Assembly (NCBI GenBank): GCA_015163845.1
Contig: JAAOII010000140.1
Coordinates: 1 to 13,457 of the forward strand
DNA length: 13,457 nucleotides
Direction of reading: 5' to 3'
Origin: Candidatus Portiera sp.
Lineage (GTDB): Bacteria > Pseudomonadota > Gammaproteobacteria > CBDBNL01 > JAAOII01
The position numbers and the translations under genes were made by a program. The stretch's first letter is position 1. Each line of letters begins with the position of its first letter. Below are positions 6,827-13,457 of the stretch, in pieces. A model generated the notes under the pieces. That model was given only the letters and a program-made list of their open reading frames with translations, was not told the DNA's origin and ran no database searches.

Positions 6827-9733
6827 TTAAGTGTAATCTTCCATCGGCGGACAAACACAAAGTAGGTTCTTGTCTCCGTGAGGATTGTTCACCCTATTTA
6901 CTGGAGAGAAGTATTTGTCCTCTTGTAAGTAAGGCAATGGATAAAATGCTTGTTCTTTTGTATAGGGGTGTTTCCAGTCACTATATAAGTCAGATAAATT
7001 ATGTGGTGCATTAACCAAAGGATTATCTTCTAAAAGTGACTTGCCCTTCTCCACTGCATCAATCTCTTCTCTAATACTAATCATAGCATCACAGAAGCGG
7101 TCAATCTCATCTTTGCTTTCGCTCTCTGTTGGTTCTACCATCAAAGTGCCAGCCACGGGGAATGACATAGTTGGGGCATGAAAACCATAATCAATGAGTC
7201 GTTTAGCTATATCTTCTTCGCTAATTCCAGAGGATTTCTTGATATCGCGAATATCAAATATGCACTCATGAGCGTTTCTACCCTTCTCTCCCTTGTATAG
7301 GACTGGATAATGATTTTCTAGTCGCACTGCTATGTAATTGGCATTGAGTATGGCAATTTTAGTCGCATATGTAAGACCACTGGCACCCATCATTTTAATG
7401 TAAGCCCAAGATATGGGCAAGATACTCGCACTACCATAGGGGGCTCCTGATACTGAGTTCAATTCTGTGCCGACAGCATCTACTGCAACATGACTCCAAT
7501 GCTTGGGTAGAAACTCAGCCAAGTCATGGACAACTCCTATGGGACCCATGCCTGGACCGCCACCGCCATGGGGGATGCAGAAGGTCTTATGTAAATTCAT
7601 GTGGCATACATCTGCACCTATATCTGCTGGACGGGCTATGCCTACCATGGCATTTAAATTGGCTCCGTCCATGTAAACCAGCCCACCTGCTTGATGGATT
7701 AATTCACATATCTCCATTATGGAACTCTCAAATACTCCGTGAGTTGAAGGGTAGGTTATCATTAAGGCAGCTATGGCACCTTCATTGGCAGCAATTTTTT
7801 CTTGCATATCTTGAACATTGACATTGCCTTTGTCGTCACACTCCACTACCACAACTTTCATTCCAGCCATGACAGCACTAGCAGGATTAGTCCCGTGTGC
7901 TGAGGAGGGTATGAGACAAACATCACGATTTTTATCTTTGCGGCTTAAGTGGTAGGAGCGAATTGCTAACAACCCAGCATATTCTCCCTGAGCTCCAGAA
8001 TTGGGTTGAAAACTTATAGCATCAAAGCCAGTTATTTCTTTAAGCATGCCTTCAAACTCTTCTAAAAATTTATCATAACCAGCTATTTGTGATTTCGGAG
8101 CAATAGGATGTATGCCATTGATTTTTTCCCAACTTATGGGGATCATCTCGCTGGCAGCATTTAGTTTCATGGTGCATGAGCCCAAGGCAATCATGGAACG
8201 GTCAAGACCTATATCCTTTTGTTGTAACTTACGCAGATAGCGCATCATATTAGTTTCAGTGCGATACTGGTTAAAGACGGGATGAGTTAGGATTTCATCA
8301 GTGCGCAAGTGCTTCTGGTTAAAGTTATAGTTGCCTTGTGTACCAGTAGCAAGAATAGTATCCTCATCAACAGAGCATCCAAAAACCTTCAAAATATTTA
8401 CCAGATCACTTGGGCTGGTCGTCTCATCAAAAGACATTTGCAGATTGCTATCTTTGAGCAGTAAAAAATTATAACCTTGTTCTTCTGCTTTAGCCGAAAT
8501 TTCTTTAAGATTAGCACCACTTGATGGCAATATTGACAAGGTGTCAAAGAAGTTGTCTGTTGCCAAGTCATAGCCCTTCTCTTTAAGGAACTTGCTGACT
8601 ATGGAAGTAAGGCGATGCACTCGAGTAGCTATAGTAGCTAAGCCCTCATAACCATGATAGCAAGCATATAGTGATGCTATGTTGGCTAGTAGAACTTGGG
8701 CAGTACATATATTACTGGTAGCTTTGTCACGTCTGATATGTTGTTCGCGGGTTTGCAGTGCCATTCTTAGTGCTCGTTTGCCTTTGGCATCAACAGAGAC
8801 CCCGATTAAGCGTCCTGGCATACTCCTTTGTTGCTTTTGATTAACCGCAAAGAAAGCCGCATGAGGACCGCCAAATCCTAAAGGGACGCCAAACCTTTGG
8901 CTGTTGCCAAATACTATGTCGGCACCCATGGAACCAGGTGATTTAAGTAACACTAAGGCTAGCAAATCAGTTGCCATGCATAACAGTGCTTTATTATCGT
9001 GAGCTATTGTTGCTAGATCTGCCCAATCAGTTATCTCACCTGACATATCTGGATAACGCACTAATACTCCAAAATAATCAGCAGGGTTTTTCTCATATTC
9101 TTTAATGTCACCTATTACTAATTCTATACCTAAAGGTGCTGAACGTGTTCTTAACAAGTCAAGTGTCTGTAAGAAACATTTTTTAGATGCAAAGAACTTA
9201 TTGCCTTTGTTACCGGCAGTGCGTTTTGCCAAGGCCATTGCCTCAGCTGCTGCAGTTGCTTCATCCAACAATGAAGCATTTGAACACTCCATTCCAGTGA
9301 GGTCAACAATCATTTGCTGGTAGTTGAGTAAAAGTTCTAGACGCCCTTGAGATATCTCTGCCTGATATGGAGTGTAGGCAGTATACCAACCAGGATTTTC
9401 TAGGAAATTACGTAGAATAACTGGCGGTGTATGACAAGGGTAATAGCCCAAACCAAGCAATGATTTATTAAGCTTGTTGGCGGACATCATATCTTTTAGA
9501 TAATCTAATGCATCTGGTTCACTGCAAGGTGGTTCAAGAGCTAAGTCACGTTGCAATCTGATATTATCTGGAACTGTTTCATTAATGAGTTGTTCCAGAT
9601 CTTTGACGCCGACCGCTTCAAGCATCTGTTGCACTTGATCATTATTGGGACCTATATGACGTTGAATAAAGTCATCTTGCTGCAATAATTTATTAATCCC
9701 TTCAGATTCAAGTTTAGTTGAAATTTTGCTCAC
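6827..9733 (-). CDS. gcvP: Glycine dehydrogenase (decarboxylating), P protein of the glycine cleavage system
   Basis: PLP enzyme that decarboxylates glycine and passes the aminomethyl group to lipoyl-GcvH. It is the single-chain form (968 aa; E. coli 957), with two homologous halves: the N-terminal half (FIQRHIGP near residue 23, then NPGWYTAYTPYQAEISQGRLE) and the PLP-binding C-terminal half. The cofactor lysine should be Lys716 in NLHKTFCIPHGGGGPGMGP, the signature glycine-rich loop. SSAHGTNPASA and FPVAGTLMVEPTESE are also conserved. Translation starts at GTG (9733), since no nearby in-frame ATG would keep the full N-terminus. It lies 43 nt after gcvH and 19 nt before the dehydrogenase gene. 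No defect is visible. Confidence 0.97.
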   Translation of the reverse strand: MSKISTKLESEGINKLLQQDDFIQRHIGPNNDQVQQMLEAVGVKDLEQLINETVPDNIRLQRDLALEPPCSEPDALDYLKDMMSANKLNKSLLGLGYYPCHTPPVILRNFLENPGWYTAYTPYQAEISQGRLELLLNYQQMIVDLTGMECSNASLLDEATAAAEAMALAKRTAGNKGNKFFASKKCFLQTLDLLRTRSAPLGIELVIGDIKEYEKNPADYFGVLVRYPDMSGEITDWADLATIAHDNKALLCMATDLLALVLLKSPGSMGADIVFGNSQRFGVPLGFGGPHAAFFAVNQKQQRSMPGRLIGVSVDAKGKRALRMALQTREQHIRRDKATSNICTAQVLLANIASLYACYHGYEGLATIATRVHRLTSIVSKFLKEKGYDLATDNFFDTLSILPSSGANLKEISAKAEEQGYNFLLLKDSNLQMSFDETTSPSDLVNILKVFGCSVDEDTILATGTQGNYNFNQKHLRTDEILTHPVFNQYRTETNMMRYLRKLQQKDIGLDRSMIALGSCTMKLNAASEMIPISWEKINGIHPIAPKSQIAGYDKFLEEFEGMLKEITGFDAISFQPNSGAQGEYAGLLAIRSYHLSRKDKNRDVCLIPSSAHGTNPASAVMAGMKVVVVECDDKGNVNVQDMQEKIAANEGAIAALMITYPSTHGVFESSIMEICELIHQAGGLVYMDGANLNAMVGIARPADIGADVCHMNLHKTFCIPHGGGGPGMGPIGVVHDLAEFLPKHWSHVAVDAVGTELNSVSGAPYGSASILPISWAYIKMMGASGLTYATKIAILNANYIAVRLENHYPVLYKGEKGRNAHECIFDIRDIKKSSGISEEDIAKRLIDYGFHAPTMSFPVAGTLMVEPTESESKDEIDRFCDAMISIREEIDAVEKGKSLLEDNPLVNAPHNLSDLYSDWKHPYTKEQAFYPLPYLQEDKYFSPVNRVNNPHGDKNLLCVCPPMEDYT

Positions 9734-9776
9734 GCTACCGATTTAATTGTTAAGAGTTATTTAGATCTAGGTGAAG

Positions 9777-10157
9777 TTACGAATCAATTAGTTTTTGGTA
9801 AGCTTCCAAAGATAGAAGTTTATTTACATCTGCTGCAGATACCTTTATTTTGAACAACCAGCCATCTTCATAAGGAGATGAGTTAACAATTTCAGGGCTG
9901 CCACTCAATGTCTCATTTGCCGCAACAACCTCACCATCCAATGGAGAAAAAATGTCCGACGCTGCCTTGACAGATTCAATGACTGCTGCATTATCACCTG
10001 CAGTAAAGTTTGCACCAACTTCAGGGACTTCGACAAATACTATGTCTCCAAGTTGTTCTTGTGCATGTTCTGTGATGCCTACAGTTGCTGTATCACCTTC
10101 TAATGAAACCCACTCATGACTATCAGTGTATTTCAATTCTTCAAGTTTTTTGCTCAT
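9777..10157 (-). CDS. gcvH: Glycine cleavage system H protein (lipoyl carrier)
   Basis: Small carrier that shuttles the aminomethyl group from GcvP to GcvT on a lipoyl arm and is then reoxidised by Lpd. The 126-aa length is normal. The lipoyl-lysine is Lys64 in IESVKAASD. The N-terminal YTDSHEWV and the central GITEHAQEQLGDIVFVEVP are family hallmarks, and the C-terminal NSSPYEDGWLFKI is intact. It lies between gcvT (44 nt upstream) and gcvP (43 nt downstream). The spacer before the ATG is AT-rich and has no Shine-Dalgarno motif. Confidence 0.97.
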   Translation of the reverse strand: MSKKLEELKYTDSHEWVSLEGDTATVGITEHAQEQLGDIVFVEVPEVGANFTAGDNAAVIESVKAASDIFSPLDGEVVAANETLSGSPEIVNSSPYEDGWLFKIKVSAADVNKLLSLEAYQKLIDS

Positions 10158-10201
10158 AATTATATTAGCTAGTTTGGTTAATTGATTAAGTTATATAGAT
10201 A

Positions 10202-11314
10202 TTAATAAATCATTTTCTCGTTGGCTTTGCCATCCTTGACAAAAGGTGGACGGACAATCTTAGCAGCCACTTCTTTGTCCCTTATTGTCAATGAGCATTC
10301 ACTGCCTTTATGGGCGAAAGGTATGCGTGCTAAAGCAATGGAGTGATTCAAAGTAGGGGAAAATCCACCACTAGTAAGAACCCCTTCACCCTGCTCAGTA
10401 GTGACTTTAGTGCCACTTCTGAGAACACCAGGTGTGGTCATATATATGCCAACAATCTTTTGCTGCACTCCTGCTTCTTTCTCTTGTAGCAAGTGATTCT
10501 TGCCAATAAAATCACGCGGTTCGGCAGCATCTTTATTCCAATGGACTGCCCATGAAAGTGCTGAACTCAAAGGAGAATGCTCCTCGTCTAAATCATTGCC
10601 ATAGAGAGACATTCCCGCCTCCAACCTGAGGGTGTCGCGACAGCCCAAACCAGTGGGAACAAAACCAGATGCCATCAACTTGTCCCAGAAATCAATTACC
10701 ACAGAGTCGGATATTACTACTTCATAACCATCTTCACCAGTATAACCAGTGCGGGCTACGAATACATCTCCATCAGCATAGCTAGCAAAATGGAACTTAT
10801 CTAATTCTTGTGCTGCAGCATATTCAGGGAAGGCAGCAGCAAACTTAGCACAAGCATTGGGACCTTGCAAAGCCAAAATATTCTTATCATTATGCTCACT
10901 CAGGGTCACTTTACCCGCAAAGCCCAAAGCATTGAGTTGTTTTTCCATCCAAGCAATATCCTTGGTAGCAGTTCCAGCATTAACTACCATGCGATAGTCG
11001 TTGCTATTAATTTTATAAACGATTAAATCATCAATGATACCGCCTTGCTCGGTGAGCAGGCAACTATACAGACCTTGTCCATCTATTAAGGTCTGGACAT
11101 CTCCACAAATAAGCAACCTTAAGAATGCTGTTGCGTCTTCACCGCCGATACTCAGGAATCTCATGTGGGAGACATCAAAAATACCAGCATCGCTACGCAC
11201 ACTTTTATGCTCACTAATTTGTGAACCATAATGCAGAGGCATACCCCAACCAGCAAAGTCGACCATCTTGGCACTCGCCTCAATATGTTTATCGTATAGT
11301 GTTGTTTTTTTCAT
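10202..11314 (-). CDS. gcvT: Aminomethyltransferase, T protein of the glycine cleavage system
   Basis: Transfers the methylene carbon from aminomethyl-lipoyl-GcvH to tetrahydrofolate, releasing ammonia and 5,10-methylene-THF. It is 370 aa, the normal size. Family features are MVDFAGWGMPLHYGSQISEH near residues 17-36, FDVSHM (46-51), GGIIDDLIVYK (91-101) with the folate/catalytic aspartate region at Asp95-Asp96, QGPNA, GYTGEDGYE and LRLEAGMSLYGNDLDE; the C-terminal GCV_T barrel shows TSGGFSPTLNHSIALARIP. It is first in the gcvT-H-P-hprA run. A TATAAT box and a 9-bp direct repeat lie in the gap upstream. No glycine riboswitch precedes it, although one is often found before gcvT in bacteria. Confidence 0.97.
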   Translation of the reverse strand: MKKTTLYDKHIEASAKMVDFAGWGMPLHYGSQISEHKSVRSDAGIFDVSHMRFLSIGGEDATAFLRLLICGDVQTLIDGQGLYSCLLTEQGGIIDDLIVYKINSNDYRMVVNAGTATKDIAWMEKQLNALGFAGKVTLSEHNDKNILALQGPNACAKFAAAFPEYAAAQELDKFHFASYADGDVFVARTGYTGEDGYEVVISDSVVIDFWDKLMASGFVPTGLGCRDTLRLEAGMSLYGNDLDEEHSPLSSALSWAVHWNKDAAEPRDFIGKNHLLQEKEAGVQQKIVGIYMTTPGVLRSGTKVTTEQGEGVLTSGGFSPTLNHSIALARIPFAHKGSECSLTIRDKEVAAKIVRPPFVKDGKANEKMIY

Positions 11315-11321
11315 ATTTAAT

Positions 11322-11342
11322 TCAATAGTTCTGTCAATAGTT
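11322..11342 (-). promoter_or_regulatory. 9-bp tandem direct repeat in the gcvT leader
   Basis: On the minus strand AACTATTGA occurs twice (11342 to 11334, and 11330 to 11322) separated by CAG, a 12-nt period ending 7 nt before the gcvT ATG. It lies downstream of the candidate -10, so it would be in the transcribed leader where a ribosome site is expected. It could be a repressor site or an RNA-binding element. The repeat is exact; its function is inference. Confidence 0.4.
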
Positions 11343-11364
11343 ATGCCAATAATCCTGCTATTAA

Positions 11365-11370
11365 ATTATA
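11365..11370 (-). promoter_or_regulatory. Candidate -10 box of the gcvTHP-hprA operon
   Basis: A perfect TATAAT on the minus strand lies in the 97-nt gap between trkA and gcvT, giving a predicted leader of about 43 nt. At a 17-nt spacing the -35 is ATTTTA, a poor match, so the promoter may depend on an activator or be weak. Alternatively gcvT is read through from trkA, since no intrinsic terminator was seen in the gap. Confidence 0.45.
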
Positions 11371-11411
11371 CACTATATGGGCTAGACTAAAATAGATATA
11401 CTTATGAATAA

Positions 11412-12782
11412 TCAGGATTGTAGCAACTGTTCCAATGCTTCTATGCTGCTTTTATCCACTACAAAGAAGACCAAATGATCTTCTGCTTCTACTACGACAT
11501 TGCGGTGAGCCATTAATACTTTATTGCCACGCACCAAAGCACCTATGCTGACACCATGAGGCAACACAATATCTTCCAATTTTTTACCTATGAGAACTGA
11601 TGATTCCTCATCTCCATGAGCAATTACTTCAAATGCTTCAGCAGCGCCATGCCGCAAAGAGTGGGCTCTAACAACATCCCCTTTACGCACATAAGATAAT
11701 ATGCTGCTAATAGTAACTTGCTGGGGATCAATAATATTATCAATGTTAAGACCCAAGCCATCTTTGGCAAAAACTTCTTCATAATTGGGGCTACTCACCA
11801 AGGCAATGGTCTTTTTAGCTCCATAGTTTTTTGCCAACAAGCAAGACATTATGTTAATCTCATCACTATTAGTTAAGGCACAGAATATGTCACAACCGCC
11901 GATGTTCTCTTCCACCAATAAGCGTTTATCTACACAAGAACCATTTAGCACCACAGTGCGGGATAAACTATTGGTGAGTTCTTCACATCTATCTCTATTA
12001 TTCTCAATGATCTTGACTCTATGTTTGTTTTGCAAAACCATTGCCAATTTTTCCCCAATGTGTCCACCTCCAGCAATTATGACACGTCGATTATCTTTCT
12101 CCACCTTACGCAATTCACTCATGACATTGGCAATGTGCTTGGACTCTGTAAGAAAGAACACTTCATCATCTGGTTCAATTACAGTATCCCCTTCTGGCAT
12201 GATAACAGAAGTATCACGATAGATGGCGGCTACTCTACTGTCTATGTTGGGGATATGTTCACGCAAAGAACTCACTTTTTGATGGACTAAAGGTCCGCCA
12301 CTGAGTGCCTTGATGCCCACCAACTTGAGTTTGCCATGGGCAAAGTCCATTACTTCCAAGGCACTGGGATAGAGAATGGAAGAGTGAATATATTCCTTAA
12401 GCTGTTCTTCTGGGTTGATCATAACATTGACAGCTATCTTGGTATCACAGAATAAATGTGCTTGACTTATATAGTCCTGTTCTCTGATGCGAGCAATCCT
12501 TTTGGGTATTTTGAAAAGGTGATAGGCAATCTGACAGGCGAGTAAATTGACTTCATCCCGACTAGTTGTTGCAATTAGCAAATCACAATCGGCAGCTCCT
12601 GCCGCTTCTAAAATAGAAGGCAAAGAGGCATTCCCCACTATTGTACGAATATCGTATTTTTGCTGCAAGGTGCGTAGCTTATCTGGGTGGCTATCCACCA
12701 CAGTAATATCAATCCCCTCTTTGACGAGCCATGAGGCTACACTTGTTCCTACTTGCCCTGCTCCTAAAACTATTATCTTCAT
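11412..12782 (-). CDS. trkA: Trk potassium uptake regulatory/NAD-binding subunit TrkA
   Basis: Cytoplasmic peripheral subunit that gates the TrkH/TrkG potassium channel by binding NAD(H) and adenine nucleotides. The 456-aa protein (E. coli 458) is the full duplicated form: RCK-N 1 with GAGQVG (7-12) and Asp30 at the end of the second strand, RCK-C 1 (about 145-220), RCK-N 2 with GGGHIG (238-243), and RCK-C 2 (about 370-450). The ATG is 9 nt past the uvrC stop, so the two probably share a transcript. No trkH or trkG lies in the window, so the membrane partner is elsewhere. The start has no evident ribosome site and may rely on coupling to uvrC. Confidence 0.95.
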   Translation of the reverse strand: MKIIVLGAGQVGTSVASWLVKEGIDITVVDSHPDKLRTLQQKYDIRTIVGNASLPSILEAAGAADCDLLIATTSRDEVNLLACQIAYHLFKIPKRIARIREQDYISQAHLFCDTKIAVNVMINPEEQLKEYIHSSILYPSALEVMDFAHGKLKLVGIKALSGGPLVHQKVSSLREHIPNIDSRVAAIYRDTSVIMPEGDTVIEPDDEVFFLTESKHIANVMSELRKVEKDNRRVIIAGGGHIGEKLAMVLQNKHRVKIIENNRDRCEELTNSLSRTVVLNGSCVDKRLLVEENIGGCDIFCALTNSDEINIMSCLLAKNYGAKKTIALVSSPNYEEVFAKDGLGLNIDNIIDPQQVTISSILSYVRKGDVVRAHSLRHGAAEAFEVIAHGDEESSVLIGKKLEDIVLPHGVSIGALVRGNKVLMAHRNVVVEAEDHLVFFVVDKSSIEALEQLLQS

Positions 12783-12791
12783 TTATTCATA

Positions 12792-13457
12792 TTATTTTCT
12801 TAACTGATCATATACTGACGCCGCCAGTCGTTTACCAAAACCTGGAACTCTTGTCAATTCTTCTACACTGGCATCTTTTATTGGTGCAATACCGCCAAAG
12901 TATTTAATTAGGTCACGCTTGCGCGATTCCCCCAGTCCTCTTATAGTATCCAGACCACTACTCATAGCCATTTTATTCCTTTTACGTCTATGCCCTCTTA
13001 TAGCAAATCTATGGGCTTCATCGCGAACTTTCAATAGTAACTCTAAAGAACCATTGCGATTGAAAGGACTCAACTCTATGGTATCTATTGTATCACTTAG
13101 TTGCTGCTCAGTTATAGGCGGGAGGTATTTCTCTAGAATATATAATTTTTCTTTGCCAAAATGACGGCTTTTATCTTTGGCGATGGATATAAGAATACTA
13201 TTATGTGGAAAATTTCTAATGGACTCGTTTGAGTTGTATAAATCCCTCAGCCCTTTGGCAGCTGCTTTGAGTTGCCCTACTCCGCCGTCAATCAATATTA
13301 TCAGACCATCATAATGTTCGGCTGGATCTTTGTAACGTCGCATGACTGCTTGACGCATAGCGGCATAATCATCCCCTGGAGTAATATCTTCTATGTTAAA
13401 TCTTCTGTAATCTTGTTTTTGTGCCCCTTCAGCATTAAACACCACACAGGATGCTTG
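12792..13457 (-). CDS. uvrC: UvrABC excinuclease subunit C, C-terminal part
   Basis: Nuclease subunit of nucleotide excision repair, making the incisions on both sides of a UvrB-marked lesion. Only the last 221 codons are present; the gene continues past the right edge and stays in frame to 13457 (QASCVVFNAEGAQKQDYRRF). The segment carries the RNase-H-like endonuclease domain for the 5' incision: ITPGDDYAAM, LIDGGVGQL with a metal-binding Asp, and RDEAHRFAI with the catalytic-type His. It ends with two helix-hairpin-helix motifs, IRGLGESRKRDLIKYFGG and ELTRVPGFGKRLAASVY. A GTG at 13445 is not a start; it is an internal valine of the conserved SCVVF. trkA follows after 9 nt. Confidence 0.96.
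   Translation of the reverse strand, partial: QASCVVFNAEGAQKQDYRRFNIEDITPGDDYAAMRQAVMRRYKDPAEHYDGLIILIDGGVGQLKAAAKGLRDLYNSNESIRNFPHNSILISIAKDKSRHFGKEKLYILEKYLPPITEQQLSDTIDTIELSPFNRNGSLELLLKVRDEAHRFAIRGHRRKRNKMAMSSGLDTIRGLGESRKRDLIKYFGGIAPIKDASVEELTRVPGFGKRLAASVYDQLRK

Noticed and set aside
11332..11337. Perfect TTGACA (minus strand) as a -35 box for gcvT
   Set aside because: It lies only 18-23 nt before the ATG and inside the direct repeat. A matching -10 would fall at or inside the coding sequence.
11315..11411. Glycine riboswitch upstream of gcvT
   Set aside because: The gap is only 97 nt and AT-rich, with no conserved glycine-aptamer core or tandem aptamer structure visible.
11851..12222. 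123-codon open frame on the plus strand opposite trkA
   Set aside because: It lies wholly inside a clearly conserved trkA, shows no recognisable domain, and is explained as a shadow of the codon use on the other strand.

Overview
The window looks like chromosomal housekeeping DNA of a gammaproteobacterium with an AT-leaning genome (GC around the low 40s by eye, not computed). That placement rests on close agreement with remembered gammaproteobacterial proteins: YejA/YejB, single-chain GcvP of 968 aa, a two-unit TrkA, an MltD lipoprotein with LysM repeats and the UvrC C-terminus. Genus and species cannot be read from the sequence. No phage, IS element, CRISPR array, tRNA or rRNA was recognised.

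Layout. Positions 1-228 are non-coding. They hold a strong intrinsic terminator for a gene beyond the left edge, set inside a 9-bp inverted repeat, plus two palindromes. Two plus-strand genes follow, dcd (dCTP deaminase) and yejB (peptide ABC transporter permease), ending near 1882. Everything to the right lies on the minus strand, read from right to left: uvrC (cut by the right edge), trkA, gcvT, gcvH, gcvP, a 2-hydroxyacid dehydrogenase that is probably hprA, a decayed beta-propeller-type fragment, mltD and yejA. yejB and yejA therefore meet tail to tail.

How the genes work together. GcvT, GcvH and GcvP with Lpd (not in the window) cleave glycine and load one-carbon units onto tetrahydrofolate. 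The adjacent hydroxypyruvate-reductase-like enzyme would reduce hydroxypyruvate, a product of serine transamination, to glycerate, so the cluster may form a glycine/serine-to-glycerate route. A TATAAT box lies in the 97-nt trkA-gcvT gap, and a 9-bp direct repeat sits in the gcvT leader; there is no glycine riboswitch. uvrC and trkA are 9 nt apart and probably cotranscribed.

Most notable points: the Yej uptake system is split and rearranged, with yejE and yejF absent; a small propeller gene has decayed through two offsetting indels; a tandem repeat lies just ahead of gcvT; and almost no start codon here has a recognisable Shine-Dalgarno sequence. I found no convincing undescribed system. This is mostly ordinary core genome with a few local oddities.
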